Below, one piece after another: positions 54,102 through 61,566 of a DNA stretch of 64,000 bases (positions within the stretch are counted from its first letter, which is position 1; each line of letters begins with the position of its first letter). The notes beneath the pieces were generated by a model. The model did not search any database. It had not been told where the DNA came from and saw nothing but the letters and a program-made list of their open reading frames with translations. Where the stretch lies: positions 248,001 through 312,000 of the forward strand of contig NZ_JACLYU010000001.1 in NCBI RefSeq assembly GCF_016899725.1. Reading direction: 5' to 3'. Both the position numbers and the translations under genes were made by a program. The DNA is from Bifidobacterium pullorum subsp. saeculare (GTDB taxonomy: Bacteria > Actinomycetota > Actinomycetes > Actinomycetales > Bifidobacteriaceae).

Positions 54102-55106
54102 TCAGTGGCGCAGGGCGCCGCGCAGCCGCTTGACAAGCGTCAGGGCGGTGTAGAAGCCCTTCCTGACGGTGATGTCGCGGTCCGGGGCCACGGGCGTGGT
54201 CTGCTTGGTGAACTTGGTCTTGAACTCGTTGAGGCCCTTGATCGAGGGGTTGAAGTCGTTGCCGATGCCCATGAGGTCGTAGTCGGCGATGCCCTGGCGG
54301 CCCAGTTCGCAGCATTCCCAGTACAGCAGGCGGTCGGTCACATGCATGCGGCGGGCGTCGTCGCGCATCGCGGCGTAGTAGCGCACCGCGTGCGTGCCGT
54401 TCACCGTCACGATGGACCACGCCACCAGCCGGCCCTCGTTGCGGGCGGCGAACACGCGGCAGTGGTTGGCGCCGAGCATGCGGATCATGTCGGCGTAGTC
54501 GCTCATCGGGGCGGGGGCGAACCCGTCGCGGGCGCCCGTCTCCTCCATCACCGCGTAGTATTCGGAGAAATCGGCGATGGCCTCACGGGTCTCGTCCGTG
54601 CAGACGGCCGGGCATTCGCGCAGCGACTTGCGCACGTCGCGCCGGCCGCGCGTCTTCATGCGGGCGAGGATCTCCTCGTCGCCTCCGGTCACGTCGATGA
54701 CGACGGTCTCGTTGTACGGCACGGTGGACAGCGTCGGCAGCGCCCAGTCCTCCTCGTAATGCCATACGGCGAACCGGAGGAACACCTGCCGCCGATCGCG
54801 CCGGCGCACCGCGGCGCGCAGCGCGTTTACGGCCTCGCGTTCGTTGGCCTTGTCCGGCTTATGGATCCAGGCGGGGCCGTGCACGGAGCGCAGGAAGTGG
54901 TAGCCGTGCGTCTCGTAGTCGACGAAGGACACGAAGCCGAGGGTCGTGCCGCCGTCCTTGATGACGTAGCCGCCCCATGGCGTGCGTCCGTCGATGGTGG
55001 CCTGGTAGTCGGCCCAGACCTGGGTCTGTTCGATGGGCAGGGCGAAGCCGAGGGCCTCGGCCTGAGCCTCGATGCCGGAAGGTGATGCCTGTTCCAGGGA
55101 GATCAT
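54102..55106 (-). CDS. FemX/FemAB-like peptidoglycan bridge aminoacyltransferase
   Basis: 334 residues from ATG 55106, near the size of FemX (about 336), lacking the coiled-coil arm of FemA. Two GNAT-like halves: FALPIEQTQVWADYQATIDG at the start, VVIDVTGGDEEILARMKTRG in the middle, RDVRKSL, then VTDRLLYWECCELGRQGIADYDLMG, and close to the end GLNEFKTKFTKQ, the family's FK-x-x-F motif. It transfers an amino acid from aminoacyl-tRNA to the peptidoglycan stem. Its neighbours suggest joint synthesis of the interpeptide bridge. Confidence 0.85.
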   Translation of the reverse strand: MISLEQASPSGIEAQAEALGFALPIEQTQVWADYQATIDGRTPWGGYVIKDGGTTLGFVSFVDYETHGYHFLRSVHGPAWIHKPDKANEREAVNALRAAVRRRDRRQVFLRFAVWHYEEDWALPTLSTVPYNETVVIDVTGGDEEILARMKTRGRRDVRKSLRECPAVCTDETREAIADFSEYYAVMEETGARDGFAPAPMSDYADMIRMLGANHCRVFAARNEGRLVAWSIVTVNGTHAVRYYAAMRDDARRMHVTDRLLYWECCELGRQGIADYDLMGIGNDFNPSIKGLNEFKTKFTKQTTPVAPDRDITVRKGFYTALTLVKRLRGALRH

Positions 55107-55218
55107 TGCGCAGCGTCCGTTTCCTGGTTGACGTGTTGGATGTTCCGGTCGCCCAGTATAGCGGCAGACCTGTGGAGAAACCTCGGGGAGGGCGCCGGGT
55201 GCCATCCGGTCCGTCGGC

Positions 55219-55224
55219 TACGAT
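55219..55224 (+). promoter_or_regulatory. Candidate -10 element of a leaderless sigma-factor mRNA
   Basis: TACGAT eight bases before the GTG start at 55233, with no ribosome-binding sequence in between. This spacing fits a leaderless transcript beginning at or near the GTG, common in actinobacteria. Confidence 0.4.
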
Positions 55225-55232
55225 GGGCGGTT

Positions 55233-55970
55233 GTGAGCCAGACGTCCGGAGAGCAGGGGGCGGCGAGGACGGAGCGCCTCGCCGGCAAGAGGGCGCGTTT
55301 CGAGGCGCTGGCGATGAAGGCCATCGACCCGCTGTACCGCTACGCCATGCGGTTGACGAACGACCCCGACGACGCGCAGGATTTGGTGCAGGACACCTTC
55401 GAGCGCGGGTTCAAGGCCTTCGACTCCTTCAAGGAGGGCACGAACTTCGAGGCGTGGATGACCACGATCGAACGCAACGCCTACTTCAACCAATACGCCA
55501 AGGCCAGGCGGCGTCCGCAGCGCGCCAACGACGGCTCCGGCGAATACGACGACTGGGGCCTGTACGACGCCTCCGAGCATTCCTCCGATGGCCTCAAATC
55601 GGCCGAGGACGAGTACCTGGACGCCTTCGCGCCCGAGGAGATCATGCAGGCGCTGGCCAAGCTGAGCCCGGAGCGCCGGCAGGTGTTCATCGACACCGCC
55701 ATCGACGGCAAGACCTACCGGCAGGTGGCCGCCGAACAGGGGGTGAAGATCGGCACGGTGATGAGCCGGCTCAACCGCGCCCGCACGCAGCTCAAGCGCG
55801 AGCTCGCCGCCTACGCCCGGGAACGCGGATACGGCGGGGCGGGCCGTGGGGATTCACCGTCGGCTCAATCCCGGCGGCCCGTTGCCGCGCGGGGCCGGGG
55901 CGCCGATAATGGGAAGCGACGCGCCGCGGCGGATCAGGCCGCGGCGGCAGCGGGAAAGGAGCGGACATGA
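55233..55970 (+). CDS. ECF sigma factor (SigH/SigE type)
   Basis: 245 residues from GTG 55233. Region 2: LYRYAMRLTNDPDDAQDLVQ, DTFERGFKAFDSF, AWMTTIERNAYFNQY. Region 4: IMQALAKLSPERRQVFI and GKTYRQVAAEQGVKIGTVMS with MSRLNRARTQLKREL. The pattern is closest to actinobacterial SigH-type stress sigma factors. It has a linker of about 40 residues between domains and a C-terminal Ala/Arg/Gly tail of about 45 residues. Its stop overlaps the next start (ATGA), which usually marks a co-translated anti-sigma factor. Confidence 0.88.
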   Translation: MSQTSGEQGAARTERLAGKRARFEALAMKAIDPLYRYAMRLTNDPDDAQDLVQDTFERGFKAFDSFKEGTNFEAWMTTIERNAYFNQYAKARRRPQRANDGSGEYDDWGLYDASEHSSDGLKSAEDEYLDAFAPEEIMQALAKLSPERRQVFIDTAIDGKTYRQVAAEQGVKIGTVMSRLNRARTQLKRELAAYARERGYGGAGRGDSPSAQSRRPVAARGRGADNGKRRAAADQAAAAAGKERT

Positions 55971-56347
55971 CCGGAGGCATCGAGCGGCATGACCATGTGT
56001 CCGTCACCCGCCGCGCCGCGGGCAGCGTGACGCGGACCGACCTGCAGGTCACCCAGACGCCGCAGGGACGCGTGACGATGGTCTCCCGCACCACCAGCGT
56101 GACCCGTGTGACCGTGGGGGAGCCTTACGAGGCGGATCCGGACAGTCCTGCCGCCCGCTTCGACGACCATTTCGACCCGGCCTCCTGTTGCAGTGCCCGC
56201 GAGCAGGCGATGATCGCCGCGTTGCGCGCGTATCTGCGCCCGCAGAGCGCGCCGGACTGCCTGGTGGCCAGGCTCAAGGCGACGCTTGACCGCTGCTGCG
56301 CCGACGAGACGGCCGCCGCCCGCGACGGCGGCGTCGCCTCGCGCTGA
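55967..56347 (+). CDS. Probable anti-sigma factor (divergent RsrA-like), coupled to the ECF sigma gene
   Basis: 126 residues; ATG 55967 overlaps the sigma stop. The N-terminal half is Thr/Val-rich with no motif. The C-terminal part (CCSAREQAMIAALRAYLRP, then PDCLVARLKATLDRCC) has the size, helix pattern and end cysteines of the zinc-associated anti-sigma domain. The canonical HxxxCxxC triad is absent; five cysteines in CC, C and CC arrangement remain. Function is inferred from position and this partial likeness; an unrelated small protein is possible. Confidence 0.5.
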   Translation: MTGGIERHDHVSVTRRAAGSVTRTDLQVTQTPQGRVTMVSRTTSVTRVTVGEPYEADPDSPAARFDDHFDPASCCSAREQAMIAALRAYLRPQSAPDCLVARLKATLDRCCADETAAARDGGVASR

Positions 56348-56371
56348 GAGCTGAGAGTCGGGCCCGGAGAC

Positions 56372-56401
56372 GGAAAAAGCCCGCCTGCGGCGGGCTTTCC
56401 T
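56372..56401. terminator. Bidirectional terminator between the anti-sigma and bL37 genes
   Basis: AAAAAGCCCGCCTGCGGCGGGCTTTCC: a GCCCGCC stem with A run on one side and T run on the other, so it can end transcripts from both convergent genes. Confidence 0.85.
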
Positions 56402-56420
56402 CTGTTGAACGCGGAAGGGA

Positions 56421-56495
56421 TCAGGCGTTCGGGCGCTTGCCGTGGTTGGCGGCCTTCTTGCGACGATCCTTGCGCTTACGTCCGCGCATGCCCAT
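56421..56495 (-). CDS. Small ribosomal protein bL37 (24 residues)
   Basis: Reading from ATG 56495, preceded by AAGGAG, the 24-residue product starts MGMRGRKRKDRRKK and ends ANHGKRPNA. This very basic peptide with the NHGKRPN ending matches, from memory, the actinobacterial large-subunit protein bL37 first seen in mycobacterial ribosome structures. It is easily missed by gene finders because of its size. A terminator lies right after its stop. Confidence 0.8.
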   Translation of the reverse strand: MGMRGRKRKDRRKKAANHGKRPNA

Positions 56496-56601
56496 GATGG
56501 ACTCCTTTGCTAGATGAAGAATAAGCCTTCGGAATTATGGCACGAACCGGCGACGAGCGCAAGCAATGGCGTCCGCCGCCGGCTGCGGCGCACCGGTGGT
56601 G

Positions 56602-57549
56602 TCAGTCGATGGCGGCGCCGATGAACATGCGCGTCACGCTGGTCTCGCCGGGGCGGATGACGGTGAGGTCACGGCCCGTGTTGAACGCGTTCGCGTAGGC
56701 GGTCTGCGGCTCCACGGCGGTGCCCGCCGGATGCTGCCACGCGGGGAAGCCGGTGCCGGTGCACACCTGGAACGAGGTGATGGTCTCGTCGCCGCCGACG
56801 GTGATGCGCATGCCGTCGGGGCGGGTGAACACGGCGGCCACGGAGCCGTCGGCCTCGTGGTACAGGTCGGTCCATGCGTCGTCATAGGGCTGCTGGTCGA
56901 GCAGCATGCCGTCGCGGAAGTCGTACTTGGTGCCGTCCACCGGCTCCGTGCCGGTGGGGATGAGGTTGTCGTCCACGGTCACATGCGTGTCGGCCGGAAG
57001 GGTCAGATGGCACTGCGCGTTGTGGCCGTCGATCTCGTCGCCGCAGCCGTTGAGGCCGTTGTCGAGCCACGGGTGGATGGCCAGCGCCCACGGGGCGTCC
57101 GTGCCGCCGTCGTTGCGGGCCGAGACGGTGATGTGCAGGCCGTCGTCCTTGAGCTCATGCGTGGCGGTGACGGTCACGTCGAAGGGGTAGCCGAGCAGGA
57201 ACGGCACACGCCAGGACTGGGTGACGGAGCTCTCGGTGAGCGCCTCCAGCGTCCAGAACGAGCGGTAGCCGTAGCCGTGGATGGCGGTGTTGCGGTCGTG
57301 CTCGTCGATGGGCAGCGTGTAGGTCGTGCCCTCGAAGGTGTAGGTGCCGGCCTCGATGCGGTTGGGGAAGGGGACGAGCAGCTGGCCGTGGCAGCAGGTG
57401 ACCGGGTCGTCGGGCCCCAGCGGCACGATGACGTTCCTGCCCTGGTAGGTGACCTTGCGCATCGTCGCGCCGAGCTCGGTGATGACGGCATGCCAGTCGC
57501 CGGAATGGATGGAATACTGATTGCCGGTGAACGGCTTCTTGACGGTCAT
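56602..57549 (-). CDS. Aldose 1-epimerase family protein
   Basis: 315 residues from ATG 57549 with AAGGAG upstream. A galactose-mutarotase beta-sandwich: VITELGATMRKVTYQGRNVI, LVPFPNRIEAGTYTFEG, AIHGYGYRSFW with the catalytic His, ALAIHPWLDNG, and late VCTGTGFPAWQHPAGTAVEP with a catalytic-type region. It interconverts anomers of hexoses, or of hexose phosphates in YeaD-type relatives. Substrate not resolvable. Confidence 0.88.
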   Translation of the reverse strand: MTVKKPFTGNQYSIHSGDWHAVITELGATMRKVTYQGRNVIVPLGPDDPVTCCHGQLLVPFPNRIEAGTYTFEGTTYTLPIDEHDRNTAIHGYGYRSFWTLEALTESSVTQSWRVPFLLGYPFDVTVTATHELKDDGLHITVSARNDGGTDAPWALAIHPWLDNGLNGCGDEIDGHNAQCHLTLPADTHVTVDDNLIPTGTEPVDGTKYDFRDGMLLDQQPYDDAWTDLYHEADGSVAAVFTRPDGMRITVGGDETITSFQVCTGTGFPAWQHPAGTAVEPQTAYANAFNTGRDLTVIRPGETSVTRMFIGAAID

Positions 57550-57716
57550 GGCGCTCCTTGCGAGAAATGGTCCGGACGTGATGTCGCCCACAAGTCTAGC
57601 CTGCCGCGCCCGCCGCCGCGCCCGCCCGGCGCCTCCGCGGCCCCGGCTGCGGTATGGTGGCAGGGATGCGGCCGGCCCATCGGGTCCGGCGCCGCCCCGA
57701 GCAAGGAGGGACCGAC

Positions 57717-58688
57717 ATGGCCAAGACCATCGTGCTGGCGGATCCGCGCGGCTTCTGCGCCGGCGTGGACCGGGCGATCCTCACCGTGCGCACGATCCTC
57801 AAGGCGGCCGCCGACCGCCCCGCCGGCGGCGCGGACCTGCCGCCGGTGTACGTGCGCCGGCAGATCGTGCACAACCGCCACGTGGTCGAGGACCTCGCCG
57901 CCCAGGGCGCCGTGTTCGTCCAGGAGCTCGACGAGATCCCCGACGAGGCGGCGGCGGCCGGCGTGCCGGTCGTCTTCTCCGCGCATGGCGTCTCCCCGGC
58001 CGTCAAGGCCGAGGCCGAGCGCCGCGGACTCAACGTCGTGGACGCCACCTGCCCGCTGGTGGGCAAGGTGCACCGCGAGGTGCTGCGCTTCGCCCGCGCC
58101 GGCTACGAGATCGTCTACATCGGCCACGACGGCCACGACGAGGCCGTCGGCGTGGTGGGGGAGAGCCCCGAGCACGTCCACCTCATCGAACATGCCGGCG
58201 ACGTGGACCGTCTCGACTTCGCCCCCGGCACCAAGCTCGTCCTGCTCACCCAGACCACGCTGAGCGTGGACGAGACCGCCGGCACCATCGCCGCGCTCAA
58301 GGCGCGCTTCCCTTGGATCGAGGAGCCGCCCGCCTCCGACATCTGCTACGCGACCAGCAACCGGCAGGCCGCCGTCAAACTCGTCGCCGAGCGGTCGGAT
58401 GCGGTGGTCATCGTCGGCTCGGCCAACTCCTCGAACTCGGTGCGGCTCATGGAGGTCGCCGCCGAGGCGTTGGCCGGCCGCGGCAGGGCCCACCGCGTGG
58501 ACGACGCCAGCGAACTCGATCCCGCCTGGTTCGAGGGCGTGCGGACCGTGGGCGTCTCCTCGGGCGCCTCCGTGCCCGAGGCGCTCGTCGCCGGCGTCGT
58601 CGCCGCGCTGCAGGACCGGGGCTTCGAAGAGACCGTAACCGTCGGCACCGTCCGCGAGGACATGCACTTCGTGCTGCCGAGGATGTGA
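57717..58688 (+). CDS. ispH: 4-hydroxy-3-methylbut-2-enyl diphosphate reductase
   Basis: 323 residues from ATG 57717 with AAGGAGG upstream. The three iron-sulfur cysteines are in GFCAGVDRA, DATCPLVGKVH and SDICYATSNRQ; also QIVHNRHVV, FSAHGVSP, TQTTLSVDETAG and VGSANSSNSVRL. It makes IPP and DMAPP in the last MEP-pathway step, so the organism uses this route for isoprenoids including the undecaprenyl carrier of wall synthesis. Confidence 0.96.
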   Translation: MAKTIVLADPRGFCAGVDRAILTVRTILKAAADRPAGGADLPPVYVRRQIVHNRHVVEDLAAQGAVFVQELDEIPDEAAAAGVPVVFSAHGVSPAVKAEAERRGLNVVDATCPLVGKVHREVLRFARAGYEIVYIGHDGHDEAVGVVGESPEHVHLIEHAGDVDRLDFAPGTKLVLLTQTTLSVDETAGTIAALKARFPWIEEPPASDICYATSNRQAAVKLVAERSDAVVIVGSANSSNSVRLMEVAAEALAGRGRAHRVDDASELDPAWFEGVRTVGVSSGASVPEALVAGVVAALQDRGFEETVTVGTVREDMHFVLPRM

Positions 58689-58704
58689 GCGGCCCGCGGG
58701 CCGC

Positions 58705-59220
58705 TCACCAGGTGCCGATATCGGCGACCTGCGCGCCGAGCACCGCGACCAGGTCGGCCGGGGCTACGCCCACCGAGAAGCCGCGCTTGCCGCCGGAGAC
58801 GAGGATCTCGCCGTAGGCCATCGCGGACGCGTCCAGCACGGTGCGGTGCCTGGTGCGTTGGCCGAGCGGGGAGATGCCGCCCACCACATAGCCGGATTCG
58901 CGCATTGCCACCTTCGGGTCGGCCATGCGCGCCTTCTTCGTGCCCACCGCGTGGGCCAGCGCCTTGAGGTCCATATGCCCGCTCACCGGCACCACGCCCA
59001 CCACGCGCTCGTCGCCCACATCGGCCATCAGCGTCTTGAACACCTGGTGCTCGTCGAAGCCGAGCTTCATGGCCGCCTCCACGCCGTAGCCGTCGTCCAT
59101 GTGGTCGTCGGAATGCTCGTACTCGTAGGTGCGGAACGGCACGCCCGCGCGCTCCAGCTCCACCGTCGCCGGCGTGGAGCCGGAGCCGGACGTGCCCCCG
59201 CCATGCTTCCTCTTCGTCAT
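58705..59220 (-). CDS. ybaK: Cys-tRNA(Pro)/aminoacyl-tRNA deacylase (YbaK/EbsC family)
   Basis: 171 residues. Family features: STPATVELERAGVPFRTYEY, FDEHQVFKTLMADVG (with the conserved Lys), VPVSGHMDLKALAHAVG, KKARMADPKVA, GYVVGGISPLGQR and LVSGGKRGFSVGVAPADL. YbaK proteins hydrolyse mischarged Cys-tRNA(Pro). It is convergent with ispH. Confidence 0.92.
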   Translation of the reverse strand: MTKRKHGGGTSGSGSTPATVELERAGVPFRTYEYEHSDDHMDDGYGVEAAMKLGFDEHQVFKTLMADVGDERVVGVVPVSGHMDLKALAHAVGTKKARMADPKVAMRESGYVVGGISPLGQRTRHRTVLDASAMAYGEILVSGGKRGFSVGVAPADLVAVLGAQVADIGTW

Positions 59221-59276
59221 GGACTCCGGTATACACGCCCGCCTCGCCGGAGGCGCGGCGCGTTCCGGGGAACGAC

Positions 59277-59313
59277 GAAAAAGCCCCTGCCGCGAACGGG
59301 CAGGGGCCTTTCC
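59277..59313. terminator. Terminator of gap (usable in both directions)
   Basis: A stem AAAGCCCCTGCC / GGCAGGGGCCTTT with A and T runs on either side, downstream of the gap stop and upstream of the ybaK start. Confidence 0.85.
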
Positions 59314-59367
59314 AAGGGATTCACCGTCTCACCGGTGGCGCGGACGCGGGGCAGGCCCCGCGCGGCG

Positions 59368-60426
59368 TCACTCGGAGATCTCGGCGAAGTACAGCAGGGT
59401 ACGGATCATGTTGGAGGTGAAGCCGTACTCGTTGTCGTAGAAGGAGACGGTGCGGGCCAGGGTCACGCCGTCGACGGTGTTGACGTCGGTCTGGGTCGGA
59501 TCGAACACGCCGCCGTGGGTGTCGCCGATGATGTCGGAGGACACGATGCCCTCGTCGTTGTAGCCGTAGTACTCGCAGTCGGCGAACGCGGCCTTGAAGG
59601 CCTCGTTGATCTCGTCGGCGGTGGTCTCCTTGTTCAGGACGGTGGTCAGCTCGGTGACGGAGCCGTCCGGGACCTGGATGCGCTGGGCGTGGCCCTGCAG
59701 CTTGCCGTTGACGGACGGGACGACCTTGCCGATGGCCTTGGCGGCGCCGGTGGAGTGGGCGATCGTGTTGATCGCGGCGGCGCGCAGGTTGCGGCCGGTC
59801 TTGGTGCCACGCGGGCCGTCCAGAATCATCTGGGTGCCGGTGTAGGCGTGGATGGTGGTCATGAAGCCGGCCTTGATGCCCCACTGCTCGTCGAGCAGCT
59901 TGACCATGGCGGCCATGGAGTTGGTGGTGCAGGAGCCGGCGGAGACGATCACGTCGCTGGCCTTGAGGATCTCATGGTTCACGCCGTAGACCACGGTCGG
60001 GGTGGTGTCGTCCTTGGCCGGGGCGGAGATGAGGACCTTCTTGGCGCCCGCGTTGATGTGGGCCTGGGACTTCTCGGCGGAGGTGTAGAAGCCGGTGCAC
60101 TCGAGGACGTACTCGACGCCGTCGTTCTTGACCCACGGGATGTTGTTGGCGTCCTTCTCCGCGTAGACGGTGTACTCCTTGCCGTCCACGATGATGGAGT
60201 TGTCGGTGGCCTTGACGTCGACCGGGGTGCCGTCGTCGTGCTTGAAGGTGCCGTGGGTGCTGTCGTACTTGAGCAGGTAGGCGAGCACGGACGGGGTGGT
60301 CAGATCGTTGATGGCGGCGACCTCGATATCGCCGGCCTGGCCGCCGCGGGCCTGCAGCTCGAAGATGCGGCGGAAGGCGAGGCGGCCGATGCGGCCGAAG
60401 CCGTTGATACCAATCTTGACTGTCAT
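59368..60426 (-). CDS. gap: Glyceraldehyde-3-phosphate dehydrogenase
   Basis: 352 residues from ATG 60426 (AAGGGAGA upstream). NAD-binding [15 protein letters not shown], catalytic cysteine in [14 protein letters not shown], then [36 protein letters not shown] and WYDNEYG-equivalent [14 protein letters not shown]. It oxidises GAP in the lower part of the bifid shunt. A palindrome lies in its promoter region. Confidence 0.97.
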   Translation of the reverse strand: MTVKIGINGFGRIGRLAFRRIFELQARGGQAGDIEVAAINDLTTPSVLAYLLKYDSTHGTFKHDDGTPVDVKATDNSIIVDGKEYTVYAEKDANNIPWVKNDGVEYVLECTGFYTSAEKSQAHINAGAKKVLISAPAKDDTTPTVVYGVNHEILKASDVIVSAGSCTTNSMAAMVKLLDEQWGIKAGFMTTIHAYTGTQMILDGPRGTKTGRNLRAAAINTIAHSTGAAKAIGKVVPSVNGKLQGHAQRIQVPDGSVTELTTVLNKETTADEINEAFKAAFADCEYYGYNDEGIVSSDIIGDTHGGVFDPTQTDVNTVDGVTLARTVSFYDNEYGFTSNMIRTLLYFAEISE

Positions 60427-60521
60427 GTAATTCTCCCTTGGGGATTGGCCTCGGCCCGCGCTCGCTGGGCGGGTGCATGCCTCGGCCAGTGTTATTCCAA
60501 CATGTCCCACTGTAATGCCTC

Positions 60522-60537
60522 TGGCGTACTTACGCCA
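60522..60537. promoter_or_regulatory. 16-bp palindrome upstream of gap
   Basis: TGGCGTACTTACGCCA at 60522-60537, a 7-bp inverted repeat around CT, about 95 bp before the gap start. It is a candidate operator for gap or a hairpin at the 3' end of the thiamine pyrophosphokinase gene. Confidence 0.5.
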
Positions 60538-60628
60538 ACGTTTCCGCCCGTGTTTCGGGAACTGGACGCCCGGTTTCCGTGAGCGCTCACAGCCGCCGGC
60601 CGTCGGCCCGGCGGGCCGGGCGGGGCCC

Positions 60629-61408
60629 TCAGCGCGCCGCGGCGTTGAGCAGCGGGGAGACCTCGGTGTCCAGCGGCCCCAGGTCGCCGTGGAAGGCGTG
60701 GAAACGTTCGACCAGCGGCTCGCCCGCCTCCTGCGGGAACGTGACCGTCAGCGTGCCGTCGGCCACCGCGATGCGCGCCTCGACGCCCGCCAGGAACTCG
60801 TTGCTCACGCCCACGACCTGCGTGTTGCGCATCGAGGCGTCCCGCAGCTCGTATTTGAGCCCGGTCTCGCTCACCCCGCGCGACTCGTCCGCGTGGGAGA
60901 ACACCGACACCATCCGGCCGGGGACCACGCGCCCGGCGGGGAAGGTGAGGGCGCCGTCGCTGATCGCGGTGACGACGTCCCCGTCGCCATACAGGTAGGC
61001 GATGCCGCCGTGCGCGGCCACCTGGGCGAGCAGCTGGATGTTCGCGATGGTGTGGTCGATGCGCCCGCCGAGCGCGCCGTGGATATGGAAGGTGCGCCCG
61101 CCCGCCGCCCAGCCGACCTTGAGCGCCGACAGCAGGTCGGGGTCGTCCTTGAGCGCCGGCAGCGCGATGGTGCGCGGGACGCGCCCGCCGCCCGCCGCCG
61201 CGGCCGACTCCCCGGCCACGCCGGGCACTGGGCCGCGCACCGAGTCGAAGTCGCCGACGATGACATCCGGGACGACGCCCAGCGCGCGCGCATGGTCGAG
61301 CCCGCCGTCCGCCGCGACGACGAACGCGCCCCGGGGCACCTCGATCCGCGCGCCGGGGTAATACTCGCCCGCCGCGAACACCACGCATACGTCTGTGCCG
61401 TGCGCCAT
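60629..61408 (-). CDS. Thiamine pyrophosphokinase
   Basis: 259 residues, ATG 61408 with GGAAAGGA upstream. Catalytic-domain motifs [36 protein letters not shown] and [18 protein letters not shown] are characteristic of TPK, and the C-terminal half is the thiamine-binding domain. It makes thiamine diphosphate, the cofactor of phosphoketolase, the key bifidobacterial enzyme. An insertion rich in Ala/Gly lies at about 68-78. Confidence 0.92.
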   Translation of the reverse strand: MAHGTDVCVVFAAGEYYPGARIEVPRGAFVVAADGGLDHARALGVVPDVIVGDFDSVRGPVPGVAGESAAAAGGGRVPRTIALPALKDDPDLLSALKVGWAAGGRTFHIHGALGGRIDHTIANIQLLAQVAAHGGIAYLYGDGDVVTAISDGALTFPAGRVVPGRMVSVFSHADESRGVSETGLKYELRDASMRNTQVVGVSNEFLAGVEARIAVADGTLTVTFPQEAGEPLVERFHAFHGDLGPLDTEVSPLLNAAAR

Positions 61409-61566
61409 GGGGCACCGTCCTTTCCGTCTCGTCCCATGCGATGCGGCCAGCCTAGCCGCCGGTCCCGTCCGCGCCGCGGATGCGCCGTGGCGCGGCGGGC
61501 CTGGGCGCCCCCGCGCGGATAGACTGGGCTGGAACCCGGCGAGACCGGAAGGAAAGGAGAGCCACC

